Notes under the pieces: generated by a model | Told to the model about the DNA's origin: nothing | What the model saw: only the letters and a program-made list of their open reading frames with translations | Databases searched by the model: none | Assembly (NCBI GenBank): GCA_003247185.1 | Contig: QKAV01000050.1 | Coordinates: 1 to 56,306 of the forward strand | Origin: Crocinitomicaceae bacterium | Lineage (GTDB): Bacteria; Bacteroidota; Bacteroidia; Flavobacteriales_D; Crocinitomicaceae | DNA: 56,306 bases | Direction of reading: 5' to 3' | Part shown: positions 39,475 through 46,694 of the stretch, piece by piece | Layout of the letters: each line of letters opens with the position of its first letter | Numbering within the stretch: the first letter of the stretch is position 1 | Made by a program: the position numbers and the translations under genes

Positions 39475-40320
39475 TCAGCGATATTCCCTTGTATTTTTCA
39501 CAAGAATTATATCAAATCCAGCAAAAACATCAATATCATTTGTAGATGCTGTAGAAACATGAATCCATATGTCTGTTTTTTCAGGAATCCTAATCGGTAT
39601 CATTCCGCCAGATGGAACGGAAATGAATTCCGCAATCTTATCATTTGAAATGCCTCTTACCGTTAAGGTTCTAACGCCTTCATTTGGTGAATGGATTTTC
39701 AGCTCGGATACGATTGCTATATTTAAAACCCGACCCGAATCACAATAAGCTCTAGTCACAAATCCGGTATAGCCATTAGGTATTGTGTATATTGCCTGTA
39801 GTGTTTGTCCATATCCGGCTAAAATCTGAGCACAAACCGCACCACCGCCAGCGACTCTTATGTTTATATTGCCCTGATTTATATCGGTAGATCCACATTG
39901 CGTATTGTATGCCCTATATATTCGGATATATGTTTTAGACAATGCAACAGCATTCGTCCCGTCCATCTCAATATCTTCTTGCGACAAATCCCAATTTGAA
40001 TCCAATCCAAAGACCCTGATTTTTTGTGCTCCAGTTCCAACCAAATCATCTAATGCCGAGCTGGATACTACTTCCAAAGATTGAGCAGTATCGAAAAATC
40101 CAGTATAATTTCCGCCATTTGACCAAACATCCTCATTTCCAGAATTATCAATATCGAAATTTGCACCAAATTTCGAAACGTATTTTACATCATCTCCAAA
40201 GGCTCCTCCAGAAATAGCGATACCTAAATCTGAATTTATATCATATCCATTTTTGATATAGTTAGGATCTGCAAATAAATTCATAGAGAAAAATATGATC
40301 AATATACAGGAATTTTTCAT
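39475..40320 (-). CDS. Secreted structural-like protein (281 aa)
   Basis: A protein beginning with a clear signal peptide (MKNSCILIIFFSMNLFA, cleavage before DPNY). The mature part is beta-rich with 'VSKFGANFDIDNSGNEDVWS', 'AQSLEVVSSSALDDLVGTGA', 'KIRVFGLDSNWDLSQEDIEM' and 'IYTIPNGYTGFVTRAYCDSG'. Unsigned proteins with this pattern occur as putative virion proteins of marine phages. It sits just downstream of the portal. The combination of virion-like sequence and Sec signal is odd. Confidence 0.65.
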   Translation of the reverse strand: MKNSCILIIFFSMNLFADPNYIKNGYDINSDLGIAISGGAFGDDVKYVSKFGANFDIDNSGNEDVWSNGGNYTGFFDTAQSLEVVSSSALDDLVGTGAQKIRVFGLDSNWDLSQEDIEMDGTNAVALSKTYIRIYRAYNTQCGSTDINQGNINIRVAGGGAVCAQILAGYGQTLQAIYTIPNGYTGFVTRAYCDSGRVLNIAIVSELKIHSPNEGVRTLTVRGISNDKIAEFISVPSGGMIPIRIPEKTDIWIHVSTASTNDIDVFAGFDIILVKNTREYR

Positions 40321-40324
40321 AGCT

Positions 40325-40537
40325 TTAAGATTTCACGGTTATCCAAGATAGTTGACGATTAACAATGCGTTGAGCTGCGTCCCTCGCTTCTTTCTCGCGT
40401 TCCGGCATTGCACAATCAATCATCGTTCGCAAGTCATTATTGTTATCGGATATATCATCCATAGCTGATCCAATGTCAGCACCTATCCGAACGCGCAAAT
40501 CCTCATTGCGCTGATTGATCAACTGAACCAGTATCAT
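40325..40537 (-). CDS. Small hypothetical protein downstream of portal
   Basis: A 70-aa helical acidic protein (IGADIGSAMDDISDNNNDLR; REKEARDAAQRIVNRQLSWI). It overlaps the portal end by 35 nt. No family recognised. Confidence 0.6.
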   Translation of the reverse strand: MILVQLINQRNEDLRVRIGADIGSAMDDISDNNNDLRTMIDCAMPEREKEARDAAQRIVNRQLSWITVKS

Positions 40538-42011
40538 TTCCGTCTTGTGTTAAAGCTTGTTCGTCTCCAGAATAAGCTTTTTGGTTTTTATCAGCATTTT
40601 CAATAATTTGCTGTATTAATTCGTCGTCGAATCCCCAAATTATAGAATAATAATCCTCACGCGTCATTATTGATTCAAGGTTGCTCTGTGTATACAGTGC
40701 AAGTGCTTTTGTTTTCTTTTCAGCACTTTCCGCCAGTTCTTCGGGTGTGAGTTTATTAAGATCTGGAAACTCAACAGAGAACTTCTCAACGCGCGGCAAT
40801 ACACCATAATCCATCAATCTATTGATTACCGGACGAATAATTTTTGGAATAATGTATTTCGTTTGACGGCGCATCAATCGCTTGTTCCATGCTTTTTTAT
40901 CTTCCGCACTCGCATATTTCGCTTCTTCGCTACCCAAGAAAATTCTCCACGGAACTTCTAACGCTATACATATTGCCTGTAATTGTATTGCAATGTGTGG
41001 AGTTGGATCGTTGATTGTTCCTGCTACCGTTTTAACGCTTCCGGTTCCGACCATGTATTTTTGCAATGATTCCGACAAACGTTCGAGTTGTTCCTTGATT
41101 GCTCCCTTCAGCGTTTCACTTGCGTTAATCTTTGCTGCCGCTTCCGGAGACATTTCGAAAATCAGCGATGGAAATGCATTCTTCCAATATCCTTCAGCCG
41201 ATGCACCATAGATTTTTCTCAGATTATACACATTGTTATAAACAGGCTTTAACTCTGGAGTTCCTTTTGTGTCGCTATCCAAGCAATTATCCGCTAAATG
41301 ATGGCAACGCGTCCAGTGAAACTTCATCGTCTTTGTTTCGAGTGGATTCGTTGTTGTAGCTTCAGATAAGTAATCTTTATATGTAACAGAATAAATGACA
41401 GGCTTTCCAAATCGTGGGCTATTCGTTCTTGTCTCCCATCGGTCAATCGTGATTGACGGTTCAGAATATGCACGGATATATAGCAATGAATGCGATAGAT
41501 TCTCGTTCCACTTCTCAGATGCTTCATCATATCCTTCAACCGGTAAAGAAGTATCTATATTGTTTGCATCATTCAATCCGAAAACGATTATTCCATAATG
41601 TCCAATCTTCGACAGAATATCAGCACGAAGCATCATTTCATAAAGCGAATGCTCATCATTGAGTATTTCTATGCCTCTTTCAAATTCTGTTTGCTGGCTT
41701 ACGTCTTCTGTTTCGTAAATCCATGGATCATCAGCCCAGCTTTCCTCCGGTAATAGCGATACAATTCGCGCTCCAATAGCCTCACGATCAAAAATTTCTT
41801 TATATTGTGATAGTGTTATTTGAGATGGATAATTACACTCGTTATTAATATCCTTTTTTCCATCAACTGAACCCGTAAAACGATCAAACAATGTTCGAAT
41901 CGCATTAGATACAGAATGATAATGATTCATCGCAAACATTTCAACATTCGAAATAGCATTCGATACATGCGCTAAAACCGTTTTTTCTTCTGCTTTATTA
42001 TCTCCCGACAT
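40503..42011 (-). CDS. Portal protein (DUF1073-like)
   Basis: A 502-aa protein with the DUF1073/portal pattern: 'LSQYKEIFDREAIGARIVSL', 'EESWADDPWIYE', 'MLRADILSKIGHYGIIVFGL', 'WTRCHHLADNCLDSDTKGTP', 'RKIYGASAEGYWKNAFPSLI' and 'EVPWRIFLGSEEAKYASAED'. The last region is highly typical. The portal forms the dodecameric DNA entry ring. Order small terminase, portal, head proteins, large terminase is unusual. Confidence 0.9.
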   Translation of the reverse strand: MSGDNKAEEKTVLAHVSNAISNVEMFAMNHYHSVSNAIRTLFDRFTGSVDGKKDINNECNYPSQITLSQYKEIFDREAIGARIVSLLPEESWADDPWIYETEDVSQQTEFERGIEILNDEHSLYEMMLRADILSKIGHYGIIVFGLNDANNIDTSLPVEGYDEASEKWNENLSHSLLYIRAYSEPSITIDRWETRTNSPRFGKPVIYSVTYKDYLSEATTTNPLETKTMKFHWTRCHHLADNCLDSDTKGTPELKPVYNNVYNLRKIYGASAEGYWKNAFPSLIFEMSPEAAAKINASETLKGAIKEQLERLSESLQKYMVGTGSVKTVAGTINDPTPHIAIQLQAICIALEVPWRIFLGSEEAKYASAEDKKAWNKRLMRRQTKYIIPKIIRPVINRLMDYGVLPRVEKFSVEFPDLNKLTPEELAESAEKKTKALALYTQSNLESIMTREDYYSIIWGFDDELIQQIIENADKNQKAYSGDEQALTQDGNDTGSVDQSAQ

Positions 42012-42012
42012 G

Positions 42013-42339
42013 TTATTTTAAAGATTCCTGTTTAATTCGTTCGCGCTCAATGTCATTAATTTTACCATAAACCGAAGTCGCAATTTCATCTAGCGTTATA
42101 ACATTTTCATCGATTAAAATGTTTTTTGATAGGTCTTCGATTCCGTTTAAATATGCGAACATTGCATATTCAGAAAAGCTTTTTTGAATATCTTCGAGTC
42201 TGTCCTTATCAACAACAAGTCGATACGTTCCAATTTGAGTATCGCTATCCAAATAGAGCACACCTGAATAGACAGGTGCACTCTTGTAAGAACAGGATGA
42301 TAATAACAATAGACAGACTATGAAAAAAGCTTGTCGCAT
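42013..42339 (-). CDS. Small lipoprotein (108 aa)
   Basis: Lipobox signal at the N-terminus (FFIVCLLLLSSCSYKS, Cys16). The mature part is acidic alpha/beta (YRLVVDKDRLEDIQKSFSEY). It ends directly before the portal start. A role in lysis or superinfection exclusion is possible but unsupported. Confidence 0.65.
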   Translation of the reverse strand: MRQAFFIVCLLLLSSCSYKSAPVYSGVLYLDSDTQIGTYRLVVDKDRLEDIQKSFSEYAMFAYLNGIEDLSKNILIDENVITLDEIATSVYGKINDIERERIKQESLK

Positions 42340-42566
42340 TACTCCTTGACTTTTGAAAACGCTTTCTGAATTTCTTCGAATGTTTCCTTCGCAGACGATT
42401 CGCCTTCTTTTAGTTTATTCAGCAATTCTGCGGTTGTTGGAGTTTCCATGTCGTCATCGTTTTTGATAACGTTGTAAATGGCTTTCCCAATTGAGAATAA
42501 ATCGGGAACGTATTTTAAAATCGCAAGTGCTTTGACGGCGATTTGATAAATGAGTGTTAATGACAT
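42339..42566 (-). CDS. Small membrane protein with charged tail
   Basis: A 75-aa version from MSLTLIYQIAVKALAILKYV; an upstream ATG at 42647 would add a second hydrophobic segment (FIFAFNSFLTMLFFEQIAIM). One membrane-associated helix, then an acidic/Lys helical tail (KLKEGESSAKETFEEIQKAF). Adjacent to the lipoprotein gene, so a holin/spanin-like pair can be considered. Confidence 0.55.
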   Translation of the reverse strand: MSLTLIYQIAVKALAILKYVPDLFSIGKAIYNVIKNDDDMETPTTAELLNKLKEGESSAKETFEEIQKAFSKVKE

Positions 42567-42644
42567 AATAGCTATTTGTTCAAAAAATAGCATAGTCAAA
42601 AACGAATTAAAAGCAAATATGAACAAACGTTTACATATTTTAAT

Positions 42645-42726
42645 CAATAAAAAAGCCGTCGAAAGACGGCTAATCTAACACTGAGTTGGATTGCACCTCG
42701 TTACCCCGGCAATCAACATTCTTGTT
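42645..42726 (-). repeat. 82-bp repeat (attC + terminator), copy 2
   Basis: Near-identical partner of 31721-31803, 10.9 kb away in the same orientation. Confidence 0.9.
42648..42671 (-). terminator. Rho-independent terminator ending attC cluster B
   Basis: Same AGCCGTC-TTTC-GACGGCT hairpin and T-tract as at 31724-31747. Confidence 0.9.
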
Positions 42727-42730
42727 GGCA
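42673..42730 (-). other. attC-like site B6
   Basis: R'' TGCCAAC, arm ATGTTGATTGC, loop, arm GCAATCCAACT, R' GTTAGAT. 58 bp; almost the same as A9 but with a better R''. Confidence 0.7.
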
Positions 42731-43060
42731 AGAGTATTTTTCTTTAAGTCTGCGAAGTTGCTCGCGTTCATTCGCTTCAATTTGCTCCCGTTTTTTATGT
42801 TCAGACTCTAATCTAAACTGATATTCTTCATCTGTTTCAAGTCTATCATATTTTACCTCAATGGTTGCAGTCGCGCTATCATAGAACTCGTATGCATCAG
42901 TTCTGAAGATAGTATGCTCTATATGTTCCTCCGGAATGTATTCAACCAAGTCATTAATCCACTTTTGAAAGTCTAAAATGTTATTATTCCAATCGGAAAT
43001 ATCCAAATCAGACCAATCTTGATCGTTGTATATATATACTGTTTTAGTTCGTTTTTCCAT
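42713..43060 (-). CDS. Cassette-type acidic coiled-coil protein
   Basis: A 115-aa protein, start at MEKRTKTVYIYNDQDWSDLD, 19 nt after R' of B5. N-terminal beta part, acidic middle, then a charged helix (ESEHKKREQIEANEREQLRR) ending CQQEC. Stop lies at R'' of B6. Confidence 0.65.
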   Translation of the reverse strand: MEKRTKTVYIYNDQDWSDLDISDWNNNILDFQKWINDLVEYIPEEHIEHTIFRTDAYEFYDSATATIEVKYDRLETDEEYQFRLESEHKKREQIEANEREQLRRLKEKYSCQQEC

Positions 43061-43078
43061 TTTCGTAAGTTTATTTAA

Positions 43079-43136
43079 TGATAACAAAGCAGTTCGATTA
43101 ACTCGCTACCGCTCGCAATCGACTTTTGGGTTAGCA
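43079..43136 (-). other. attC-like site B5
   Basis: R'' TGCTAAC, arm AAAAGTCGATT, loop GCGAGCGGTAGCGAG, arm AATCGAACTGCTTT (bulged A and GC), R' GTTATCA. 58 bp. The stop of the gene at 43131 is in R''. Confidence 0.65.
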
Positions 43137-43340
43137 AAGTAATTGCTCTATTGCTATAAGCATACCAGAAGCTTCGAGCATTTGCCCGCCAATGACAGCT
43201 TTAAATGTCTTTGAGTTTTCTGGTGATCGTTCATACTCCTTTTCTAGCGTATCAATTCTGCCATTGATATAGCTAACAAGTCGTTCGAGGTCGGAATTGC
43301 GAACACGCCGCAATTCCGAAGTATCATTATTTGTTGTCAT
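43131..43340 (-). CDS. Cassette-type helical protein
   Basis: A 69-aa protein (MTTNNDTSELRRVRNSDLER). The first ~23 residues are encoded in attC-B4; AAAAGAT precedes the ATG. Helical throughout. No family recognised. Confidence 0.6.
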   Translation of the reverse strand: MTTNNDTSELRRVRNSDLERLVSYINGRIDTLEKEYERSPENSKTFKAVIGGQMLEASGMLIAIEQLLC

Positions 43341-43395
43341 ATCTTTTCGGTTTTAAAGTTTTAGTTACTCGCAATCCCTCAACTTATGGTTATGC
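43271..43395 (-). other. attC-like site B4 (contains a start codon)
   Basis: R'' GCATAAC, arm AAGTTGAGGGATTGCGAG, long loop with ATG, arm CGCAATTCCGACCTCGAACG with extrahelical bases, ACTT and R' GTTAGCT. 125 bp. Confidence 0.65.
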
Positions 43396-43581
43396 ATATG
43401 ATATTGCTTCAATCAGTTCCTTATATTGTGGATTCTGTTTTATTGCGCGTTCTGCACCATCCCAATACAGATCATCCACAACCCTTTTTGGCATCATTGC
43501 CTTTGCGACTTCGATTTGTGATCTTAGTCTCGCTTTTGCCATTTTAATTTGGCGTATTTGTTCTTCAATTTCTGCATTCAT
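43390..43581 (-). CDS. Cassette-type helical protein
   Basis: A 63-aa protein (MNAEIEEQIRQIKMAKARLR) starting 2 nt after R' of B3 and ending in R'' of B4, a textbook cassette layout. Helical N-terminus, 'ERAIKQNPQYKELIEAISY' at the end. Confidence 0.65.
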   Translation of the reverse strand: MNAEIEEQIRQIKMAKARLRSQIEVAKAMMPKRVVDDLYWDGAERAIKQNPQYKELIEAISYA

Positions 43582-43582
43582 G

Positions 43583-43675
43583 GCATAACAAGGCGTTTTA
43601 AAAAATTCCGCAATTCTCCATCTCTTTTAGTTCGATCATTCATCATGCGCTCCATTCTTAAACTTTTGGTTCGCT
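43583..43675 (-). other. attC-like site B3
   Basis: R'' AGCGAAC, arm AAAAGTTTAAGAATGGAGC, loop with the stop of the gene at 43636, weaker arm GCGGAATTTTTTAAAAC, GCC TT and R' GTTATGC. 93 bp; the pairing is poorer than at other sites. Confidence 0.5.
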
Positions 43676-43926
43676 AAAATAAAATTTGCATACTCCAACG
43701 CCCTTGAGCTTCTGAATACTCCCCAAAACTCTGCCCAAGTTCCATCTCCACAATCTACGTTCCACGTTTCCACGCTTGTGTCGAATGTAACAAGCGGATG
43801 ATTTGTTTTTCGTATCCAACTATCTTCGACTTCGTAATCTAATAGAATTAATTGCGAACAAAACGGTGGAAGCAATTCGCTACCGTTCATCTTCTGATTT
43901 TCATTAGTTTGTGTTTTATCGCTCAT
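43636..43926 (-). CDS. Cassette-type hypothetical protein
   Basis: A 96-aa protein from MSDKTQTNENQKMNGSELLP. The leader, with the SELLPPFCS pattern, is encoded in attC-B2. The body (LLDYEVEDSWIRKTNHPLVT; WNVDCGDGTWAEFWGVFRSS) looks like a small beta domain. Confidence 0.6.
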   Translation of the reverse strand: MSDKTQTNENQKMNGSELLPPFCSQLILLDYEVEDSWIRKTNHPLVTFDTSVETWNVDCGDGTWAEFWGVFRSSRALEYANFILANQKFKNGAHDE

Positions 43927-43946
43927 GCTTCGCCTTTGGGTTTCCA
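43856..43946 (-). other. attC-like site B2 (contains a start codon)
   Basis: R'' TGGAAAC, arm CCAAAGGCGAAGC, loop with ATG, arm GCTTCCACCGTTTT, R' GTTCGCA. 91 bp. Confidence 0.55.
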
Positions 43947-44170
43947 AAATATCGATCAACGTCTATATTCCATTGAATCAACTCATCGATCTTTCGCCTA
44001 ACATCTGCTACAGTCTTGCACCCATCTGCCGTTCCAATACAAGCTACGATCATCATTTCATCCAGTGCCTTGTAGTATATGTTGCCCTCGGTGTCGGTTT
44101 CCGAGAATCCATCAGAACAATCCGCGTAAGAGGAACGCTCTATTGCACTAGTTTTGTTTTCGTTGCTCAT
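43916..44170 (-). CDS. Cassette-type acidic hypothetical protein
   Basis: An 84-aa protein (MSNENKTSAIERSSYADCSD). The first ~20 residues are encoded in attC-B1. Body: 'YYKALDEMMIVACIGTADGC' and 'DVRRKIDELIQWNIDVDRYF'. No family recognised. Confidence 0.6.
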   Translation of the reverse strand: MSNENKTSAIERSSYADCSDGFSETDTEGNIYYKALDEMMIVACIGTADGCKTVADVRRKIDELIQWNIDVDRYFGNPKAKHER

Positions 44171-44200
44171 GGGTTCGAGTCCCTCACATCTGCGTTAGAG
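44112..44200 (-). other. attC-like site B1 (contains a start codon)
   Basis: R'' CTCTAAC, GC, arm GATGTGAGGGACTC (shared with A3), loop with ATG, arm GAGCGTTCCTCTTACGC, TT and R' GTTCTGA. 89 bp. Confidence 0.6.
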
Positions 44201-44209
44201 AATACATAG

Positions 44210-44659
44210 TTAATTTAATCGTTTCGCTTTATATGCTGCATAAGCTTCATGTATACGCTCCATTAGCTCTTTATCGCAAAACTCTGATAGATTCATTAAC
44301 GACGGTCCATTTGTTACATTTGCATCAATCTCGATTTGCTGTGTTGGCTTTCCGATCACATACTCAACAATTTCTTTTACTCTATTAAAGTCTCCTGAAT
44401 TTGCAGCATTTAAACATGCCCTTGCAACAATCGTGACAATTATTGGTTTTGATCGATCAGATGCATATTCCTCTATTGTTTCGATTTTCTCAAAAACAAG
44501 CTCCTTAAATGCATTTCTCAAATCTATTGCAGAATACCCAAGTTCTTTAATCTGTGTATATATCTTAGGTTTTCCTCCAGATCTATTTATATTTTCAGGA
44601 CGATCTTTGAAATTATTCTTCATCCAGTTTTTTTGTTTATGTATTGGAGTTGTTGGCAT
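44210..44659 (-). CDS. Terminase small subunit-like protein
   Basis: A 149-aa protein with 'NFKDRPENINRSGGKPKIYT', 'KELGYSAIDLRNAFKELVFE' and 'RVKEIVEYVIGKPTQQIEID', the pattern of small terminase/TerS-like proteins (N-terminal basic G-R-P-K/GGKPK motif, helical DNA-binding part, C-terminal oligomerisation strand). Position ahead of the portal fits. The attC cluster B directly follows it. Confidence 0.7.
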   Translation of the reverse strand: MPTTPIHKQKNWMKNNFKDRPENINRSGGKPKIYTQIKELGYSAIDLRNAFKELVFEKIETIEEYASDRSKPIIVTIVARACLNAANSGDFNRVKEIVEYVIGKPTQQIEIDANVTNGPSLMNLSEFCDKELMERIHEAYAAYKAKRLN

Positions 44660-44667
44660 TTTAAAAA

Positions 44668-45030
44668 TTAAGTATTTATATTTTTATTACTATCATACCC
44701 ATATGATTGTAGATGTTTTTTTCCTTTAAAAAACTCAAGTATTTCTTTTATCCATTGATTGTGAAAATCATATAATTCTTTATCGTTGTCTATAATATAT
44801 TGCTCGATTCTCGAATTAAAAGAAAGATTTCCAGAACCTTCTATTGTATAATAATTCCCATCATATGTTTCGATTGAAATTATTTTAGCATGGGATGATG
44901 CAAAAATCAACTCAACTCTATTGTTATTCATAAATAAATCCCTAGTCAACGCTTCTTTTTTAGAACATGCTTTATTTCGAAGGTTTGAAATCAAGATTGT
45001 TGCATCTTCTATAAGCCCTTCGTTTATCAT
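44668..45030 (-). CDS. PLD-type protein fragment (C-terminal half)
   Basis: A 120-aa frame whose C-terminal part fits the phage phospholipase-D-like family: 'ATILISNLRNKACSKKEALT', 'FASSHAKIISIETYDG' (H-x-K) and 'YTIEGSGNLSFNSRIEQYII' (G-S-G-N-L-S-x-N-x-R-I-E-Q). Full-length relatives have an N-terminal half that is missing here. The frame begins inside the end of the upstream nucleotidyltransferase fragment. It may be expressed from the internal ATG but looks truncated. Confidence 0.6.
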   Translation of the reverse strand: MINEGLIEDATILISNLRNKACSKKEALTRDLFMNNNRVELIFASSHAKIISIETYDGNYYTIEGSGNLSFNSRIEQYIIDNDKELYDFHNQWIKEILEFFKGKKHLQSYGYDSNKNINT

Positions 45031-45121
45031 ATGAAACAAGATAATCTACGTCGTCTGTATGACGACTTGAACCAAGCGATCTCAATGCTTGTCCTCCGAT
45101 TAATATCTTTTTACTTTCCAT
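44972..45121 (-). pseudogene. Nucleotidyltransferase N-terminal fragment
   Basis: A 49-aa frame starting MESKKILIGGQALRSLGSSR and continuing HTDDVDYLV, the G-G-x-A ... R-x-T-x-D-x-D motif of minimal/AbiEii-type nucleotidyltransferases. After 'YLVSYDK' the family match stops and the frame ends within the PLD fragment. Driven by a leaderless-type promoter. Appears to be a remnant left by a deletion that joined two genes. Confidence 0.55.
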
Positions 45122-45127
45122 GATTAA

Positions 45128-45190
45128 AGTATCAAAAAAAATGATCACAATTTCAATAAAAAAGTGATCATTTTTATATTTTTTTAAAAA
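45128..45190 (-). promoter_or_regulatory. T7A7-type promoter with TGATCAC operator, leaderless spacing
   Basis: Minus strand: T7A7, TATAAAAATGATCAC..., -35 TTGAAA, 17-nt spacer, -10 GATACT, TTAATC, ATG. TGATCAC/GTGATCA inverted repeats (45142-45148 and 45164-45170) flank the -35. Confidence 0.65.
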
Positions 45191-45197
45191 AATGTTT

Positions 45198-45308
45198 TTA
45201 TTCGTCGCTAATATCAACATTTTTTGAATTTAGCACCGCCATAAACATAACAATAGTAATAGCGATTATTGGTGTTAATATAATTATAGTCTGAAATGTA
45301 TTATTCAT
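45198..45308 (-). CDS. Small membrane protein (36 aa)
   Basis: Starts at an ATG overlapping the end of the MazG gene. One membrane helix (IIILTPIIAITIVMFMAVL) with a short acidic C-terminus (NSKNVDISDE). The single-helix layout is typical of small phage membrane peptides. Confidence 0.6.
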   Translation of the reverse strand: MNNTFQTIIILTPIIAITIVMFMAVLNSKNVDISDE

Positions 45309-45795
45309 GCTTTTTAAATACTCCATTTTCGGTTGTTCCTGTTCGATTCTTAATTACGTTATATGCCGACTCAAGGCAATCAACGACATCAAGATCATTC
45401 TTCGATGCGATAACATTCAACCAGCAAATTGCCTTTGTCAATAACATTTTTGATGTATTTTCATAAATTGCGTAAATTGCTAGTAATAGATTAAACATCG
45501 CATCAGCTTCGGATTGATCCATGAACTGAAACGATCGTTCTTTCCCGAGTGCCATCACATCAACATCAACCGGAATACCAAAGATTTTTCCGAATAAAAT
45601 TAATGTAACCAAAACATCCCCGATTGCATCTTTGATTTCCTCGTGATTATTTTTGCAAATCCCATCAGCGAGTTCACCGCATTCCGAAGCGCACTTAAGC
45701 AATTGCTTAATTTGATTGCCTTTTACGACAATTCCTTTTTCACGTCCCCATTCAACAACGAGATCATGCAATTCTGTGTATGTATATTCGCTCAT
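45301..45795 (-). CDS. MazG-like nucleotide pyrophosphohydrolase
   Basis: A 164-aa protein. The first half matches MazG/dUTPase-like all-alpha pyrophosphatases: 'IKQLLKCASECGELADGICK' (E-x-x-E-L-x-D), then 'EEIKDAIGDVLVTLILFGKI' (E-x-x-D-x-x-G-D). These acidic residues bind Mg. The C-terminal helical part (MFNLLLAIYAIYENTSKMLL) is an extension. Phage MazG proteins may clear (p)ppGpp or non-standard nucleotides. Confidence 0.85.
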   Translation of the reverse strand: MSEYTYTELHDLVVEWGREKGIVVKGNQIKQLLKCASECGELADGICKNNHEEIKDAIGDVLVTLILFGKIFGIPVDVDVMALGKERSFQFMDQSEADAMFNLLLAIYAIYENTSKMLLTKAICWLNVIASKNDLDVVDCLESAYNVIKNRTGTTENGVFKKHE

Positions 45796-45797
45796 AA

Positions 45798-46694
45798 TTA
45801 AAATACTTCTGTTAGTGTTTCTTTGATTTTTCGGATTAAAAGTGTATTTAGAGTCTTAAAATCTACTTTTGGCATCTTATATTTTTTAACTATATTCCAA
45901 GATTCTTCAATAATGAATTCATTAAAACAGCGTGACAGTAATTCTGGTATATATTTCGAACTCCAACCATCGTGTAATTCTTTCACTTTTTCGAATTCTT
46001 TTTCGATAAATGCAGTTGTCGCCAAATCATTAATGATCTCTTCTTCAATCATCTTAGATCCTTTCGATTCTGGAGCACCCATTTCTTTTCGATGCTTTTC
46101 TTTGAATTCGCTCGTTACTATTTTTGCCCATGTTTTGCGACCATATTTATTTTCGTAATTATAGTTTTTGCAAACTACACCTTCTCCAGTTCCTTCACCA
46201 TCCTTTATTAGATAGTTATTTTCGTCTAAACATTTTAGCAAATTCTCATATGTAGGATTATTAATAATGCGCAATGGTGGAATATATTGGATACCATATT
46301 CTTCCAAGATTTCGCTGTATTGTTCATAGGTTAAATAATCTCCGCATGAATCAATAACATCAAATACGTAGAAATTGCGCCATGCCGATTCTCTATATGT
46401 TTTTAATGAATGCGGAACGAGCCATTCTCCAGCTAAACGAAGTTTTGGAAATTCTTTGAAAAACTCTTCAAATTGTTTCTGAGTTACCGCCCAATTCATA
46501 AACCCAGCATTATCATTTTCAATACTTAATTGGCGATTGCGTGATCCAGCGCAAAGTTCACCATCTGAATCGAGCCAGAGCTGAGCATTTGTTCCGTCTA
46601 TTTTCGGAAACACATAAACGCGACCGATAAGAATTCCGTCTGTTTCATCAGTTCCCAATCGTTCAACGTGCTGATATTTTTGATATTCACTCAT
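45798..46694 (-). CDS. RNA ligase (T4 Rnl2-like)
   Basis: A 298-aa protein with the nucleotidyltransferase motifs: I VFPKIDGTNAQLWL (Lys of K-x-D-G about residue 31), Ia SRNRQL, III WRNFYVFDVID, IV GEGVVCKNYN and V RKTWAKIVTSEF. A helical C-terminal domain follows. Length matches Rnl2-type ligases, which seal nicks in RNA, e.g. host tRNA cleaved by anti-phage nucleases. No complete kinase partner is present; a broken small kinase lies at 31.3-31.7 kb. Confidence 0.88.
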   Translation of the reverse strand: MSEYQKYQHVERLGTDETDGILIGRVYVFPKIDGTNAQLWLDSDGELCAGSRNRQLSIENDNAGFMNWAVTQKQFEEFFKEFPKLRLAGEWLVPHSLKTYRESAWRNFYVFDVIDSCGDYLTYEQYSEILEEYGIQYIPPLRIINNPTYENLLKCLDENNYLIKDGEGTGEGVVCKNYNYENKYGRKTWAKIVTSEFKEKHRKEMGAPESKGSKMIEEEIINDLATTAFIEKEFEKVKELHDGWSSKYIPELLSRCFNEFIIEESWNIVKKYKMPKVDFKTLNTLLIRKIKETLTEVF

